In this document: positions 25,031 to 33,170 of the stretch, piece after piece | Layout of the letters: every line of letters starts with the position of its first letter | How positions within the stretch are numbered: position 1 is the stretch's first letter | Assembly (NCBI RefSeq): GCF_030503615.1 | Contig: NZ_CP129963.1 | Span: 3,224,001 to 3,288,000, forward strand | DNA: 64,000 nucleotides | Source: Sphingobacterium sp. BN32 | Lineage (GTDB): Bacteria; Bacteroidota; Bacteroidia; Sphingobacteriales; Sphingobacteriaceae | Direction: 5' to 3' | Position numbers and translations under genes: made by a program | Notes under the pieces: model-generated | The model's database searches: none | What the model was told of the DNA's origin: nothing | Seen by the model: the letters and a program-made list of their open reading frames with translations, nothing else

Positions 25031-25690
25031 TTACTGTTTGTTTATGTCGTCTTTCTTTGTTTTTCTATTTTTCAACCAACGCTTCAATAAAGCAATTACG
25101 ATAGGCAAGAATGCAATAACAATCAATGCCACGATAATATACTCTACATAGTTGATAATTTCTGGAAACTTAATACCCAAATAGTACCCTGTCAATGTCA
25201 ATAAAGAAACCCATAAAAAGGCTCCAAACACATTGTAAAATACGAATTTGCGGAAGTTAAGTTGCACTACACCAGCAAATATGGGTGCAAATGTACGAAT
25301 AATAGGGACAAATCGACCAATTATTAATGCTGTTCCGCCATATTTTTGAAAAAACTCCTCCGCCATGATGACGTATTTCCGTTTGAAAAGCAGGGAATCC
25401 TTTCGTTTAAAGAGCATGGGTCCCGTTCGATATCCAAACCAATATCCCGCAAAATTCCCGAGAATACCGGCGGAAAGAATACCAAAATAAAGCGTTACAA
25501 TATCAACATCAATCTTATTCGCTGCACAGAACAGTCCAGCTAAGAAAAGTAAATAATCACCAGGCAAAAAGAAACCGAAGAACAAACCGGTTTCCGCAAA
25601 AACAATAAGGCAGACGATGTAAAAACCACCGTGACTTAATAGATATTCAGCATCTAGCAATTGTTGAAAAGACAACAAATATTCTTGCAT
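25031..25690 (-). CDS. DedA-family (VTT-domain) membrane protein
   Basis: A 219-residue polytopic protein with the DedA pattern: GLFFGFFLPGDYLLFLAGLF near residue 33 and GRFVPIIRTFAPIFAGV near 125, with the conserved Arg and Pro residues of the re-entrant region. DedA proteins are implicated in lipid carrier (undecaprenyl phosphate) or phospholipid translocation and envelope homeostasis. It starts the run dedA-ppa-ppa2-corC-like-rsmE. A link between undecaprenyl-phosphate recycling and pyrophosphate hydrolysis is attractive but is inference. Confidence 0.9.
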   Translation of the reverse strand: MQEYLLSFQQLLDAEYLLSHGGFYIVCLIVFAETGLFFGFFLPGDYLLFLAGLFCAANKIDVDIVTLYFGILSAGILGNFAGYWFGYRTGPMLFKRKDSLLFKRKYVIMAEEFFQKYGGTALIIGRFVPIIRTFAPIFAGVVQLNFRKFVFYNVFGAFLWVSLLTLTGYYLGIKFPEIINYVEYIIVALIVIAFLPIVIALLKRWLKNRKTKKDDINKQ

Positions 25691-25771
25691 AATATATTCA
25701 ATAGTTCCTTCTAAACCTTAACCCAACTACAATAGTGAAAACACACTATCGGAACCGTTCAAGTCAAATTA

Positions 25772-26182
25772 TTATGGATTGGTAATCGACGAAATGGCCT
25801 CGCGGATATTCTCGGCGATAGACTCCATTACATCTTTTTCCAATGTCAGCTTCGGTCTTTCAAAATTCATGTCCTGCACATGATTCAACGGAATCAAGTG
25901 AATATGTGCATGCGCTACTTCAAGTCCTACAACAGCAACACCTACTTTTTTACATGGAAATGCTTTTTTAATCCCTTGTGCTACGATTTTCGCAAATACC
26001 CACATACCCATATAGTCGTCATCTTCGATGTCGAATATATAATCAGTCTCCTTTTTCGGGATAACTAATACGTGACCTTCAGTTAGTGGATTTACATCTA
26101 AGAATGCTAAATAATCATTGCTTTCGGCTACTTTGTAGGCTGGCACCTCTCCAGCAACTATCTTAGAAAATATTGTAGACAT
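25772..26182 (-). CDS. HIT-family nucleotide hydrolase
   Basis: A 136-residue histidine-triad protein. FSKIVAGEVPAYKVAES at the N-terminus, LTEGHVLVIPKKE near residue 34 and the catalytic triad VAHAHIHLIPL (near 89-99) are typical of the HinT/Fhit-like branch that hydrolyses nucleotide phosphoramidates or dinucleoside polyphosphates. The length is normal. A TATCTTTG element lies about 25 bases upstream of its ATG, giving it its own promoter, separate from greA. Confidence 0.93.
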   Translation of the reverse strand: MSTIFSKIVAGEVPAYKVAESNDYLAFLDVNPLTEGHVLVIPKKETDYIFDIEDDDYMGMWVFAKIVAQGIKKAFPCKKVGVAVVGLEVAHAHIHLIPLNHVQDMNFERPKLTLEKDVMESIAENIREAISSITNP

Positions 26183-26207
26183 AAACTAATTGTTCAATCG
26201 TGAGAAA

Positions 26208-26215
26208 CAAAGATA
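26208..26215 (-). promoter_or_regulatory. -7 element (TATCTTTG) for the HIT gene
   Basis: Minus-strand TATCTTTG, an exact TAnnTTTG match, 25 bases before the HIT ATG. No TTTG is at the usual 19-base spacing; the nearest is 25 bases upstream. Confidence 0.4.
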
Positions 26216-26281
26216 ATAAAATTCTACACATATGCACGTCCAAAGAAGGTATATTATCGGTCATATTTTAGAGGAATAGGC

Positions 26282-26309
26282 AAAAGAAAAGCCCCAATTT
26301 CTTGGGGCT
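26282..26309 (-). terminator. rho-independent terminator after greA
   Basis: On the minus strand AGCCCCAA and TTGGGGCT pair around a short AAA-type loop and are followed by TTTTCTTTT. It lies 53 bases past the greA stop; an additional 8-bp hairpin (ATGTGCGG/CCGCACAT) lies between the two. Confidence 0.82.
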
Positions 26310-26361
26310 ATATAGGGTAAGGATGTGCGGTTATGGCATCCCGCACATAACCTAATATCAC

Positions 26362-26835
26362 TTATCTACTAATCTCTAGGACTTCTAATTCCATCTGACC
26401 CGCCGGCACTGCAACCGAAGCTACATCACCAACTTGTAAGCCTAATAATCCTTGAGCAATCGGCGACTTCACAGAGATTTTCCCTGCTTTCAAGTCCGCT
26501 TCCGTCTCAGAAACTAGTTGATAGGTCATTACTGCACCTGTCTTCTTATTCTTGATCTTTACAAAAGATAAAGCCAGAACTTTAGATGTGTCTAGATTAG
26601 ACTCATCAATGATTCGTGCAGATGCTAACACCTCTTCTAACTTTGCAATTTTTGCCTCGTGAAGCCCTTGAGCCTCTTTCGCGGCATCATATTCTGCGTT
26701 CTCCGATAGATCGCCCTTATCTCTTGCCTCTGCAATAGCCTTTGCTATGTTTGCACGTCCTTCTGTTTTCAGGTATTGAAGCTCTTCTTTTAATTTAGTC
26801 AATCCTTCTTCAGTGTAATAAGTTACTTCTGCCAT
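26362..26835 (-). CDS. greA: transcription elongation factor GreA
   Basis: A 157-residue factor that enters the RNA polymerase secondary channel and stimulates cleavage of backtracked transcripts. The N-terminal coiled coil has YYTEEGLTKLKEELQYLK and, at its tip, the acidic pair in DKGDLSENAEYDAAKEAQ (about residues 41-57). The C-terminal FKBP-like domain has SPIAQGLLGLQVGDVASV near 124. Length and arrangement are normal. It is monocistronic: a terminator lies on both sides. Confidence 0.96.
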   Translation of the reverse strand: MAEVTYYTEEGLTKLKEELQYLKTEGRANIAKAIAEARDKGDLSENAEYDAAKEAQGLHEAKIAKLEEVLASARIIDESNLDTSKVLALSFVKIKNKKTGAVMTYQLVSETEADLKAGKISVKSPIAQGLLGLQVGDVASVAVPAGQMELEVLEISR

Positions 26836-26880
26836 AATATGAACCTTTTACGCGTTACTATAATTTTAATTTATAAACAA

Positions 26881-26927
26881 AAAAAAAGAACAAGACCATA
26901 CCATCCAGAGGGACAACATGGTCTTGT
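26881..26927 (-). terminator. rho-independent terminator after the two-component operon
   Basis: On the minus strand ACAAGACCAT pairs perfectly with ATGGTCTTGT across an 18-base loop and is followed by TCTTTTTTTTTG. It lies about 40 bases past the response-regulator stop. Confidence 0.85.
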
Positions 26928-26968
26928 ACTTCTTACGAAGTTAAAAAATATTTTCTAATAAAACAAAT

Positions 26969-27682
26969 TTACGAAGCGCCTTCTTCTTCCTCCTCTTCAC
27001 TGATAAATCGGTATCCAAGACCTCTTACAGTTTGCAGATAATAAGGCTTATCCGGATTCGTCTCGATCTTCTTACGTAGGCGAACCACGTGCATATCCAA
27101 GGTGCGGGTGTTCACATTGGAACTGTAACCCCAAACAACTTCCATCAACTCTTCACGAGTAATATCTTTCCCTTTATTTTGCAAGAAATGAAGCAAAATA
27201 CGGTTCTCCAATATCGTAAGCTCGATCTTCTTACCATCTCTGATCAACGAATGCACATTAGGATGATGCTCCGTATCACCGAAGTAATACACTTCGTTTT
27301 GAACTTTCGGCACAAAGAAGCGCACTTTGTTCTCGATCATAGCCACCAATACATCCATATTGAACGGTTTGGTGATATAATCCGTCACACCGTAGCTATA
27401 CGCGTCGATCTTATCAATATCCTGTGATTTTGCAGTCATCATGATAATGATGTTTTCAAATCCGGCTTTGCGGATTCCCTCGCAGACTTCGATCCCTTCT
27501 TTGCCAGGGAGCATCCAGTCGAGCAATACAATATCAGGAGACGATTCTAAGATCAACTTTTCAGCCTCCAAACCGTCGCTACATTGGATCACATTGTAGT
27601 TCTCAGTTTGAAGTCGATGGCTTACAAGAAAACGCAAATTATCGTCGTCCTCTACAACTGCAATAGTTATTTCTTTGTTCAT
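26969..27682 (-). CDS. OmpR-family response regulator (RprY-like)
   Basis: A 237-residue DNA-binding response regulator. The receiver (1-125) has the acidic pair EDDD near residue 11, phospho-acceptor Asp55 in IVLLDWMLPGKEG, Thr in MMTAKSQ and Lys in TKPF. The winged-helix output domain (about 135-228) has LTILENRILLHFL, DITREELMEVVWG, NTRTLDMHVVRLRKKIE and TVRGLGYRF. It ends with an unusual acidic tail (EEEEEE). It lies 16 bases behind the histidine kinase gene, its obvious partner, in an operon headed by an S9-like pseudo-peptidase. Confidence 0.94.
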   Translation of the reverse strand: MNKEITIAVVEDDDNLRFLVSHRLQTENYNVIQCSDGLEAEKLILESSPDIVLLDWMLPGKEGIEVCEGIRKAGFENIIIMMTAKSQDIDKIDAYSYGVTDYITKPFNMDVLVAMIENKVRFFVPKVQNEVYYFGDTEHHPNVHSLIRDGKKIELTILENRILLHFLQNKGKDITREELMEVVWGYSSNVNTRTLDMHVVRLRKKIETNPDKPYYLQTVRGLGYRFISEEEEEEGAS

Positions 27683-27698
27683 AGTTAAATACTAGGGT

Positions 27699-29357
27699 TT
27701 ATCTTGGAAATATCAATGTAAATACGGTTCCTTCACCTTCAATGCTACTTACTTTAATCTCTCCGCCCATAAATTCAGTAATTTCTTTACAAAATGCCAG
27801 TCCTAATCCTACACTGCCGCTTTGATTGAACTGGTTCTTAACTCTATAAAATTTCTTAAATATATTCCTAAGCTCGTTTTTATTAATTCCAATTCCTTTA
27901 TCCGAAAACTGAATCACAAAATTCTTCTTATTTTGTTCTACACTAATATCTATAAATTTTCTTGAAACTTCGGAATATTTATAGGCATTATCAATCAAGT
28001 TTTGGAATACCGAATTTAACAAAATCGGATCGGTATACATACTGCTATCCACGTCGATTTTGGAAGTTAAATTCAAATCTGGATATTTAATCTTCGTCGC
28101 TGCAAATATCTCCTCGCAAAAACTGTTCAAATCAACGTATTCTCCCTTAAATTTAAGCGATTTATTTTCTATCTGCGTGAAAGACAGTAGTTTATTCATC
28201 AAATTATTTAACTTATCCGCTTCCTGATCCAAGATTTTACCATACATATGTCGTTCCTGATCAGAAATCTTATCCGCACTTTTGATGTTGTTACCAGCAA
28301 TCTTAATCACGCTAACAGGCGTCTTAAATTCGTGGGTCAGGTTATTGATGAAATCATATTGCAATTGAAACAACCTGCTATTGATCGCAATATTTCGATA
28401 AATCAAGTAAACAATTAATAGCAAAATCGCATACAGCAACGAAACGCCTAACACCACCGGAAAGAACTGTCTATTAATCTCTCCACGCAAGAACTGTTCC
28501 GATGAATCAAATTGTAGCTTATATTCTGATAATGCGCCCGCCAGCGGCATCTCTGTACTGATAAAACCTTCCTCTTCGGTCAGGTTAGGATCAGCAATCG
28601 CCAAGACGCTTATTTTCTCATATAAACGTGGCTGAACGTTCTCAATCTTGATCTTTGCGGGGTTTATCTTGTAAACGAACAAATCCTGATCATAGGCAAC
28701 ATCGTTCGTCACGGTATCTTCCATCAACGTTTTATACGCTCGCAACGTACTCACACGAGGGATATTCAAATAAGTGACTTTTCCGGGCACTGTATTATAA
28801 AATATACGATAAATATCATTCTCCGTCAGCGAAGTCGAGTCGTCCAACACGTCCAAAAAGTTCACCATCTTAATAGCCATATTGTTAAAATCGTCCGAAG
28901 TCGGTCGATTTTCCGTTTCATCTATCCGGTTCCGAAGCAATTTATGACCCTCGTCCAATTTGAAAGAGTAAATCGACTGCGGGAAAATCAACAGGTTCTG
29001 AAAACGAACACCTCTAACGGCACTATTCTGATTGGTGAAAAGGACGTCGTAAAACACAACCTCATCAACAAAAGGATTTTTTCGAAGTATCTTTTCAGCA
29101 TAGGTAACAGCATGTACAGAATCTAGATAGCCCTGATAGTTAGAGACCTCCGAAATGCTATTGTTAAAGAAATTATTGAATGGTTTAAGGGTTGCATCGA
29201 AAACATCGACCTTGCGGTTATAAAATTCAGATTCGACGTAATTTGACATCATCACACGAGCCAAGAATACAGCGATGATGTAAAGAATGGTCAGGAAGGC
29301 CACAAAGGCAACCAACAAACCCAAATTTTTCCGGTATCTACTCGTTTTTTTGATCAT
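27699..29357 (-). CDS. sensor histidine kinase with large periplasmic domain
   Basis: A 552-residue membrane kinase. TM1 is at about residues 13-35 and TM2 at about 298-318; the 260 residues between form a periplasmic sensor domain of no recognised family. The cytoplasmic part has the phospho-acceptor His342 in NNLTHEFKTPVSV, an N box (FQNLIDNAYKYSE), G1 (DKGIGI) and G2 (GSVGLGLAF), all intact. It is eight bases downstream of the S9-like lipoprotein gene and 16 bases upstream of the response regulator gene, so it very probably phosphorylates that regulator. The signal is unknown; the co-transcribed lipoprotein is a candidate ligand or sensor subunit. Confidence 0.92.
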   Translation of the reverse strand: MIKKTSRYRKNLGLLVAFVAFLTILYIIAVFLARVMMSNYVESEFYNRKVDVFDATLKPFNNFFNNSISEVSNYQGYLDSVHAVTYAEKILRKNPFVDEVVFYDVLFTNQNSAVRGVRFQNLLIFPQSIYSFKLDEGHKLLRNRIDETENRPTSDDFNNMAIKMVNFLDVLDDSTSLTENDIYRIFYNTVPGKVTYLNIPRVSTLRAYKTLMEDTVTNDVAYDQDLFVYKINPAKIKIENVQPRLYEKISVLAIADPNLTEEEGFISTEMPLAGALSEYKLQFDSSEQFLRGEINRQFFPVVLGVSLLYAILLLIVYLIYRNIAINSRLFQLQYDFINNLTHEFKTPVSVIKIAGNNIKSADKISDQERHMYGKILDQEADKLNNLMNKLLSFTQIENKSLKFKGEYVDLNSFCEEIFAATKIKYPDLNLTSKIDVDSSMYTDPILLNSVFQNLIDNAYKYSEVSRKFIDISVEQNKKNFVIQFSDKGIGINKNELRNIFKKFYRVKNQFNQSGSVGLGLAFCKEITEFMGGEIKVSSIEGEGTVFTLIFPR

Positions 29358-29365
29358 GCCGAAGG

Positions 29366-31249
29366 CTATTTCAAATTCTCAGCTAAAAAACGCTCTATCT
29401 CTTGGTAGTATTCAACGACATTTTCTTCGTTTCTAAAACGCTTACCTTCGTCTTTCTTAAAGATGTATCGCACAGGAACCTGGTTGCTTTTCAATTTGCT
29501 GACGAATTGATTCGCATCCGTAACGGATGTGTACTTATCTTTCCCTCCCTGGAAATATAAAATCGGAATACGCACCTTGTCTGCATGGAAGATTGGCGAA
29601 ATCGCCTGGAACAACTCCGATTCCTTCTCCGGATTTCCTATGATTCTATAATAAAGTTGCACATAATGCTTTAAATGCGGTGGGATTTCCCTGAAATAAG
29701 TAAATAAATTACTATATCCGGAGGATGAAATAGCACAACGATACATTGGATTAAAGACCGACGCATACAATGCGGAGTAGCCTCCGAAGCCAGCGCCCAT
29801 GATCGCGATCCTGTCCTTATCGGCTATTCCCTGATGAATCAACCAGGCAACACCATCCGATATATCCGATTGTATTTTTCCGCCCCATTCTTTGAAACCC
29901 GCGGCCCAAAACTCCTTGCCATAACCAATAGACCCTCTATAATTTACTTGGAACACTGCGTAGCCACGATTCGTCAGAAACTGAACCTCAGCATCAAATC
30001 CCCACTCATTGCGGCGATTGGGTCCATCATGAACTAGCACCACTACCGGGCAGTTCTTTTTTCCTGATTTTGGATAAGTAATGTACGCATGAATGGTTTT
30101 GTTATCCCGAGACTGGTAGCTCACCTCTTCCATCGCGTTGAGCGGCAAATCCTTAAGCTTCGGATTATCCTCCGAAAGCAATTTCAACTCCTTATTACTT
30201 CTATTGAAATAATAAAGCTCGCCAGGATGTACATCGCTATAGGCTCTTATGATAAAACCATTCAAAGAAGTATCATTATCAAAGAAATCAATCTCCATCT
30301 CCGGAAATTGAGACTTCAAATACTCATAAGCCTCTTTGAATGAAGGGTTGATCATCGACTTCTTATTTCTATTGACAAATGAACTGGTATACAAAAGCTC
30401 TTGTAGATTACTCGAATACCCCTCCACATTCAAATCGGCTAATTTATCCTCATATAAATTGCGTATTTCCTTCCCTTGCGATGCGTCAAATTCCACTAGA
30501 GACATCTTATCTCGCTGGTCGTTGGATAGCGCGTATATCAGCGACTTCGAACCCTTCACAAAGCCCATCGGAATAAATGTAGTCTCGAAATCATTGCGCA
30601 TCACCTCGCGGAATGGCTCTGCCTCCGACGCTCGATAGAGAATAGACTCCTGCACGCTATCACTAGTCAGTGCCAGACGAACCACACCATCCGGTGATCC
30701 GATCCAATTGACAACATTTCCCGGATTTTTATAAATCATCTCGCTAGGGCGACCATCCAGATGAACGCGGTACAAATCAAAAAGTGAGGAATCACGCTTG
30801 TTCATCCCTACGACCAAGCTTCCATTGCTGCTTCGCAGTGGACCAATCCAACGCAGCTTCACATCATCCGTTTCTACCAACGGATGTCGCTCCTCGGTGT
30901 GTACATTGATACGAAACAAACGCAAGCTATCGCTGATCGATTGTGTATTCGAAAAAATTATCTGCTCATCATCTGCCCAAAAGAATCCTTGCACGTTAAG
31001 GCTGGACTGATAGGTAAGCTGTTTGGAAGAATCGGGCTGAATTAAATCAAGAACAAAAATATTCTTACAATGATCGTGCACCCCTAAGTATGCAATCTTA
31101 CTGCCGTCGGGCGACAGTCGGAAATTACTCTTGTCGGGTTTTACAAAGAAGTCCTCCACAGGTATGATTTCATCGCGTTCATTTTTTGACTTACAGGATG
31201 CTGCAGCCAACAAAACACTCACAAGAAAAATCAAAATTCTAAAATTCAT
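29366..31249 (-). CDS. S9 prolyl-oligopeptidase-like lipoprotein, catalytically dead (pseudo-peptidase)
   Basis: A 627-residue lipoprotein: start taken at MNFRILIF (31249) because that gives a clean signal with lipobox AASC; an upstream in-frame ATG at 31273 adds eight residues. Residues about 40-350 are a beta-propeller-like domain (FRLSPDGSKIAYLG, NVVNWIGSPDGVVRLAL); 380-627 are an alpha/beta-hydrolase fold (CPVVVLVHDGPNRRNEWGF, GYAVFQVNYRGSIGYGKEFW). The nucleophile elbow reads IMGAGFGGYS, with Gly487 where S9 enzymes have Ser. The catalytic His position reads DEGKRF, with Lys603 replacing His in the usual EGHxF. The Asp (GGKDKYTSV) remains. Two of three triad residues are gone, so peptidase activity is not expected. 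It is the first gene of the operon with the kinase and regulator. A binding or sensing role is inferred. Confidence 0.85.
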   Translation of the reverse strand: MNFRILIFLVSVLLAAASCKSKNERDEIIPVEDFFVKPDKSNFRLSPDGSKIAYLGVHDHCKNIFVLDLIQPDSSKQLTYQSSLNVQGFFWADDEQIIFSNTQSISDSLRLFRINVHTEERHPLVETDDVKLRWIGPLRSSNGSLVVGMNKRDSSLFDLYRVHLDGRPSEMIYKNPGNVVNWIGSPDGVVRLALTSDSVQESILYRASEAEPFREVMRNDFETTFIPMGFVKGSKSLIYALSNDQRDKMSLVEFDASQGKEIRNLYEDKLADLNVEGYSSNLQELLYTSSFVNRNKKSMINPSFKEAYEYLKSQFPEMEIDFFDNDTSLNGFIIRAYSDVHPGELYYFNRSNKELKLLSEDNPKLKDLPLNAMEEVSYQSRDNKTIHAYITYPKSGKKNCPVVVLVHDGPNRRNEWGFDAEVQFLTNRGYAVFQVNYRGSIGYGKEFWAAGFKEWGGKIQSDISDGVAWLIHQGIADKDRIAIMGAGFGGYSALYASVFNPMYRCAISSSGYSNLFTYFREIPPHLKHYVQLYYRIIGNPEKESELFQAISPIFHADKVRIPILYFQGGKDKYTSVTDANQFVSKLKSNQVPVRYIFKKDEGKRFRNEENVVEYYQEIERFLAENLK

Positions 31250-31345
31250 ATAATTAACCAGTCTCTTTATCAAATATTAGAAAAAAATGTCGGAAAGTAC
31301 GTTTTGCAACCTTATTTTTACAGCGCAAAACAACCCTACAGCATT

Positions 31346-31639
31346 ATGTTTTTATACAATGTTTCTATTATTATCGAAGACTCTGTTCATCAGTCCTTAC
31401 TTGATTGGATAAAACAACAACTATTAACTAACGGTGATCCAGCATTAAAATTGTTAAAAATGCTTTACTCTCCTCACGAAGGACAAACCTATTGTTTACA
31501 GATAGTAGTGGAGGATGAGCAGGCAATTGAAGACTTTAAAGCTGGACTTATTCAAATGCTACAGGAGCATATCGCAAGCAACTATCAAGATAAAGCTTTT
31601 ATTTTCGATAGTGTGATGCAATACATCCCACAGCAGTAA
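31346..31639 (+). CDS. DUF4286 family protein
   Basis: A 97-residue small cytoplasmic protein. The sequence MFLYNVSIIIEDSVHQSLLDWIKQQLL, YCLQIVVEDEQAIEDFKAGL and AFIFDSVMQYIPQQ matches the DUF4286 pattern, a ferredoxin-like alpha/beta fold common in Bacteroidota with no known function. The start is set at the ATG at 31346, as an upstream TTG at 31304 would add fourteen residues not typical of the family. The gene converges with the DUF983 gene, four bases away. Confidence 0.8.
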   Translation: MFLYNVSIIIEDSVHQSLLDWIKQQLLTNGDPALKLLKMLYSPHEGQTYCLQIVVEDEQAIEDFKAGLIQMLQEHIASNYQDKAFIFDSVMQYIPQQ

Positions 31640-31643
31640 GTTC

Positions 31644-32039
31644 TTAGAGCTTATTTTTAACTCCCGCGTATTTTGGGTTAAAAGATACCTTTGGCGATAA
31701 ATAATGCAAAAGGACTAATCTGGAATAGCGGTAGTTAAAGGGCGCAAAAAGTACAATCGTCGTGAAAAGAACGATGATATAGGTCCAAGGCGATTCGCTC
31801 TTTGTTGCTAAGGCGGTTACCAAGGCCATGCATAGCACCTCTCCTACTGAAAAGGCATAACTTACGTACATCGCTGCATAGAAATAACCCGGCTCTATCT
31901 CAAATTTGAATCCACAGTGCGGGCAATGCTCGTGCATTTTCTGCCTAGAAAGTCCATATGCAGAGCCGGAGAACATCTTACCTGTTCTACAACGTGGACA
32001 TTTCGATGAAAGTACTGCTTGAAATTTTGAAATAGACAT
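31644..32039 (-). CDS. DUF983 membrane protein
   Basis: A 131-residue protein with an N-terminal zinc-ribbon-like pair of CxxC motifs (SKCPRCRTGKMF and EHCPHCGFKFEIEPGYFYAAMYVSYAF) followed by two hydrophobic helices, the DUF983 layout. In several bacteria DUF983 genes lie near cytochrome oxidase genes and are suspected in oxidase or heme/copper assembly. It begins directly after the stop of the 94-residue CxxC membrane protein, so the two are co-transcribed. Confidence 0.85.
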   Translation of the reverse strand: MSISKFQAVLSSKCPRCRTGKMFSGSAYGLSRQKMHEHCPHCGFKFEIEPGYFYAAMYVSYAFSVGEVLCMALVTALATKSESPWTYIIVLFTTIVLFAPFNYRYSRLVLLHYLSPKVSFNPKYAGVKNKL

Positions 32040-32324
32040 CTATTCTTCCACTCCCTTTGCTACCGTAAAAGAATTGGAAGAACCGGTATGGCGGAATTTT
32101 TTATACCATAGCAATCCAACACCCGCCGCAATGAGAAAAGGCATCGCTAAAAGGAATAAGATTCCATCATTAAGCCCTTTGCCTTGGGTATTGCCGTCTT
32201 GCGTACTATTCTCTGCGTTTAGAGAACACATTGCACATTGAGCTGAAGCCGTAGTGCTATAACCGACGCCAGAAAACGTCAGGAACAATACGAACAACAA
32301 TCTAAAGGAATGTTTACGAATCAT
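32040..32324 (-). CDS. small membrane protein with CAMC motif
   Basis: A 94-residue protein with a signal peptide ending in TASAQ, then CAMCSLNAENSTQDG at the mature N-terminus, and one transmembrane helix (residues about 53-73, LNDGILFLLAMPFLIAAGVGLLWY) with a basic cytoplasmic side. The CxxC would face the periplasm, which suits metal (copper) binding or thiol exchange. Proteins of this shape occur in Bacteroidota near respiratory-oxidase assembly genes, and the next gene is DUF983. No family name or function can be given with confidence. Confidence 0.7.
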   Translation of the reverse strand: MIRKHSFRLLFVLFLTFSGVGYSTTASAQCAMCSLNAENSTQDGNTQGKGLNDGILFLLAMPFLIAAGVGLLWYKKFRHTGSSNSFTVAKGVEE

Positions 32325-32355
32325 GCTACAAAGTTAAGGATTTAATCTAACAATC

Positions 32356-33060
32356 TTATACCTTATCGTTTAGCAGGACATTGAATTTCTCCCAAAACCC
32401 ATCCACCGGAAGCGGTGCTTTGATCAGCGTAGCTTCTTCTTTAATAGGATGTTCAAACGCGAGGGAACGAGAATGTAGACAAATTGTACGCTTTAAACTG
32501 CCCCGTGGATATCCGTATTTATTATCTCCGACTATAGGACAGCCCATATAGGCCAGCTGACTACGAATCTGATGTGTGCGGCCGGTCAGAGGATTTACTT
32601 TTAACAGGTAGAAACCATCTAAATGACCGATCACCTCGTAATCAAGCTCGGCAAAACTTCCGTTCTTAACCTCACGGTCATAAGCCTTAGTAATCATTTT
32701 CTTCCGATCGCGAAGCAACCAGTTCTTCAATGTGCCTTTCATATGCGGTGGCTTTTCGCGAACAACCGCCAAATAAGTCTTTTTTACCTTACGATCATGA
32801 AACAAGCGGTTCATACGATCTAATCCCTTACTAGTCTTTGCGAATAAAATCATACCGCTAACCGGACGGTCCAAACGATGGATCACCCCGAGAAAAGCGC
32901 CATTAGGCTTCTGATACTTCTCGGCAACAAAGTCTTTGACCATTTCTTCCATCGACCTATCGCCCGAGGTATCGACCTGTACGATATCGCCGCCACGCTT
33001 ATTGATCGCTATATAATGATTGTCTTCGTATAAAACATCAGTTTCCGTAATATTTGCCAT
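32356..33060 (-). CDS. RluA-family RNA pseudouridine synthase
   Basis: A 234-residue enzyme that isomerises uridine to pseudouridine in rRNA or tRNA. The catalytic Asp is in VIHRLDRPVSGM (near residue 83); TGRTHQIRSQLAYMGCPIVGDNKYG near 180 is the usual C-terminal core motif. There is no S4 domain. The frame is open to 33126, but the start is placed at MANITETDVLYEDNHY (33060), because a TAGGTTTG promoter element (33085-33092) and an AGAAGGA ribosome-binding-site-like stretch lie between. The exact RNA target cannot be read. Confidence 0.9.
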   Translation of the reverse strand: MANITETDVLYEDNHYIAINKRGGDIVQVDTSGDRSMEEMVKDFVAEKYQKPNGAFLGVIHRLDRPVSGMILFAKTSKGLDRMNRLFHDRKVKKTYLAVVREKPPHMKGTLKNWLLRDRKKMITKAYDREVKNGSFAELDYEVIGHLDGFYLLKVNPLTGRTHQIRSQLAYMGCPIVGDNKYGYPRGSLKRTICLHSRSLAFEHPIKEEATLIKAPLPVDGFWEKFNVLLNDKV

Positions 33061-33084
33061 TTCTTGTCCTTCTGGTTTACAATA

Positions 33085-33092
33085 CAAACCTA
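33085..33092 (-). promoter_or_regulatory. -7 element (TAGGTTTG) for pseudouridine synthase gene
   Basis: Minus-strand TAGGTTTG, an exact match, 24 bases before the chosen ATG. It rules against the upstream in-frame ATG at 33126, which would lie in front of the promoter. Confidence 0.45.
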
Positions 33093-33144
33093 TTGTATTT
33101 AAATAAAAAAAGCGACCCATGGCCACTTTTTAATCTTTTTTATT

Positions 33145-33162
33145 GGAGCAGCGTGCTGCTCC
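33145..33162. other. GC-rich hairpin after mlaD-like gene
   Basis: GGAGCAGC and GCTGCTCC form a perfect 8-bp stem with a two-base loop, directly after the stop of the MCE gene. It lacks a T-run on the minus strand, so it may be an mRNA 3'-end stabiliser or a weak terminator. Confidence 0.45.
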
Positions 33163-33170
33163 ATGTTTAC

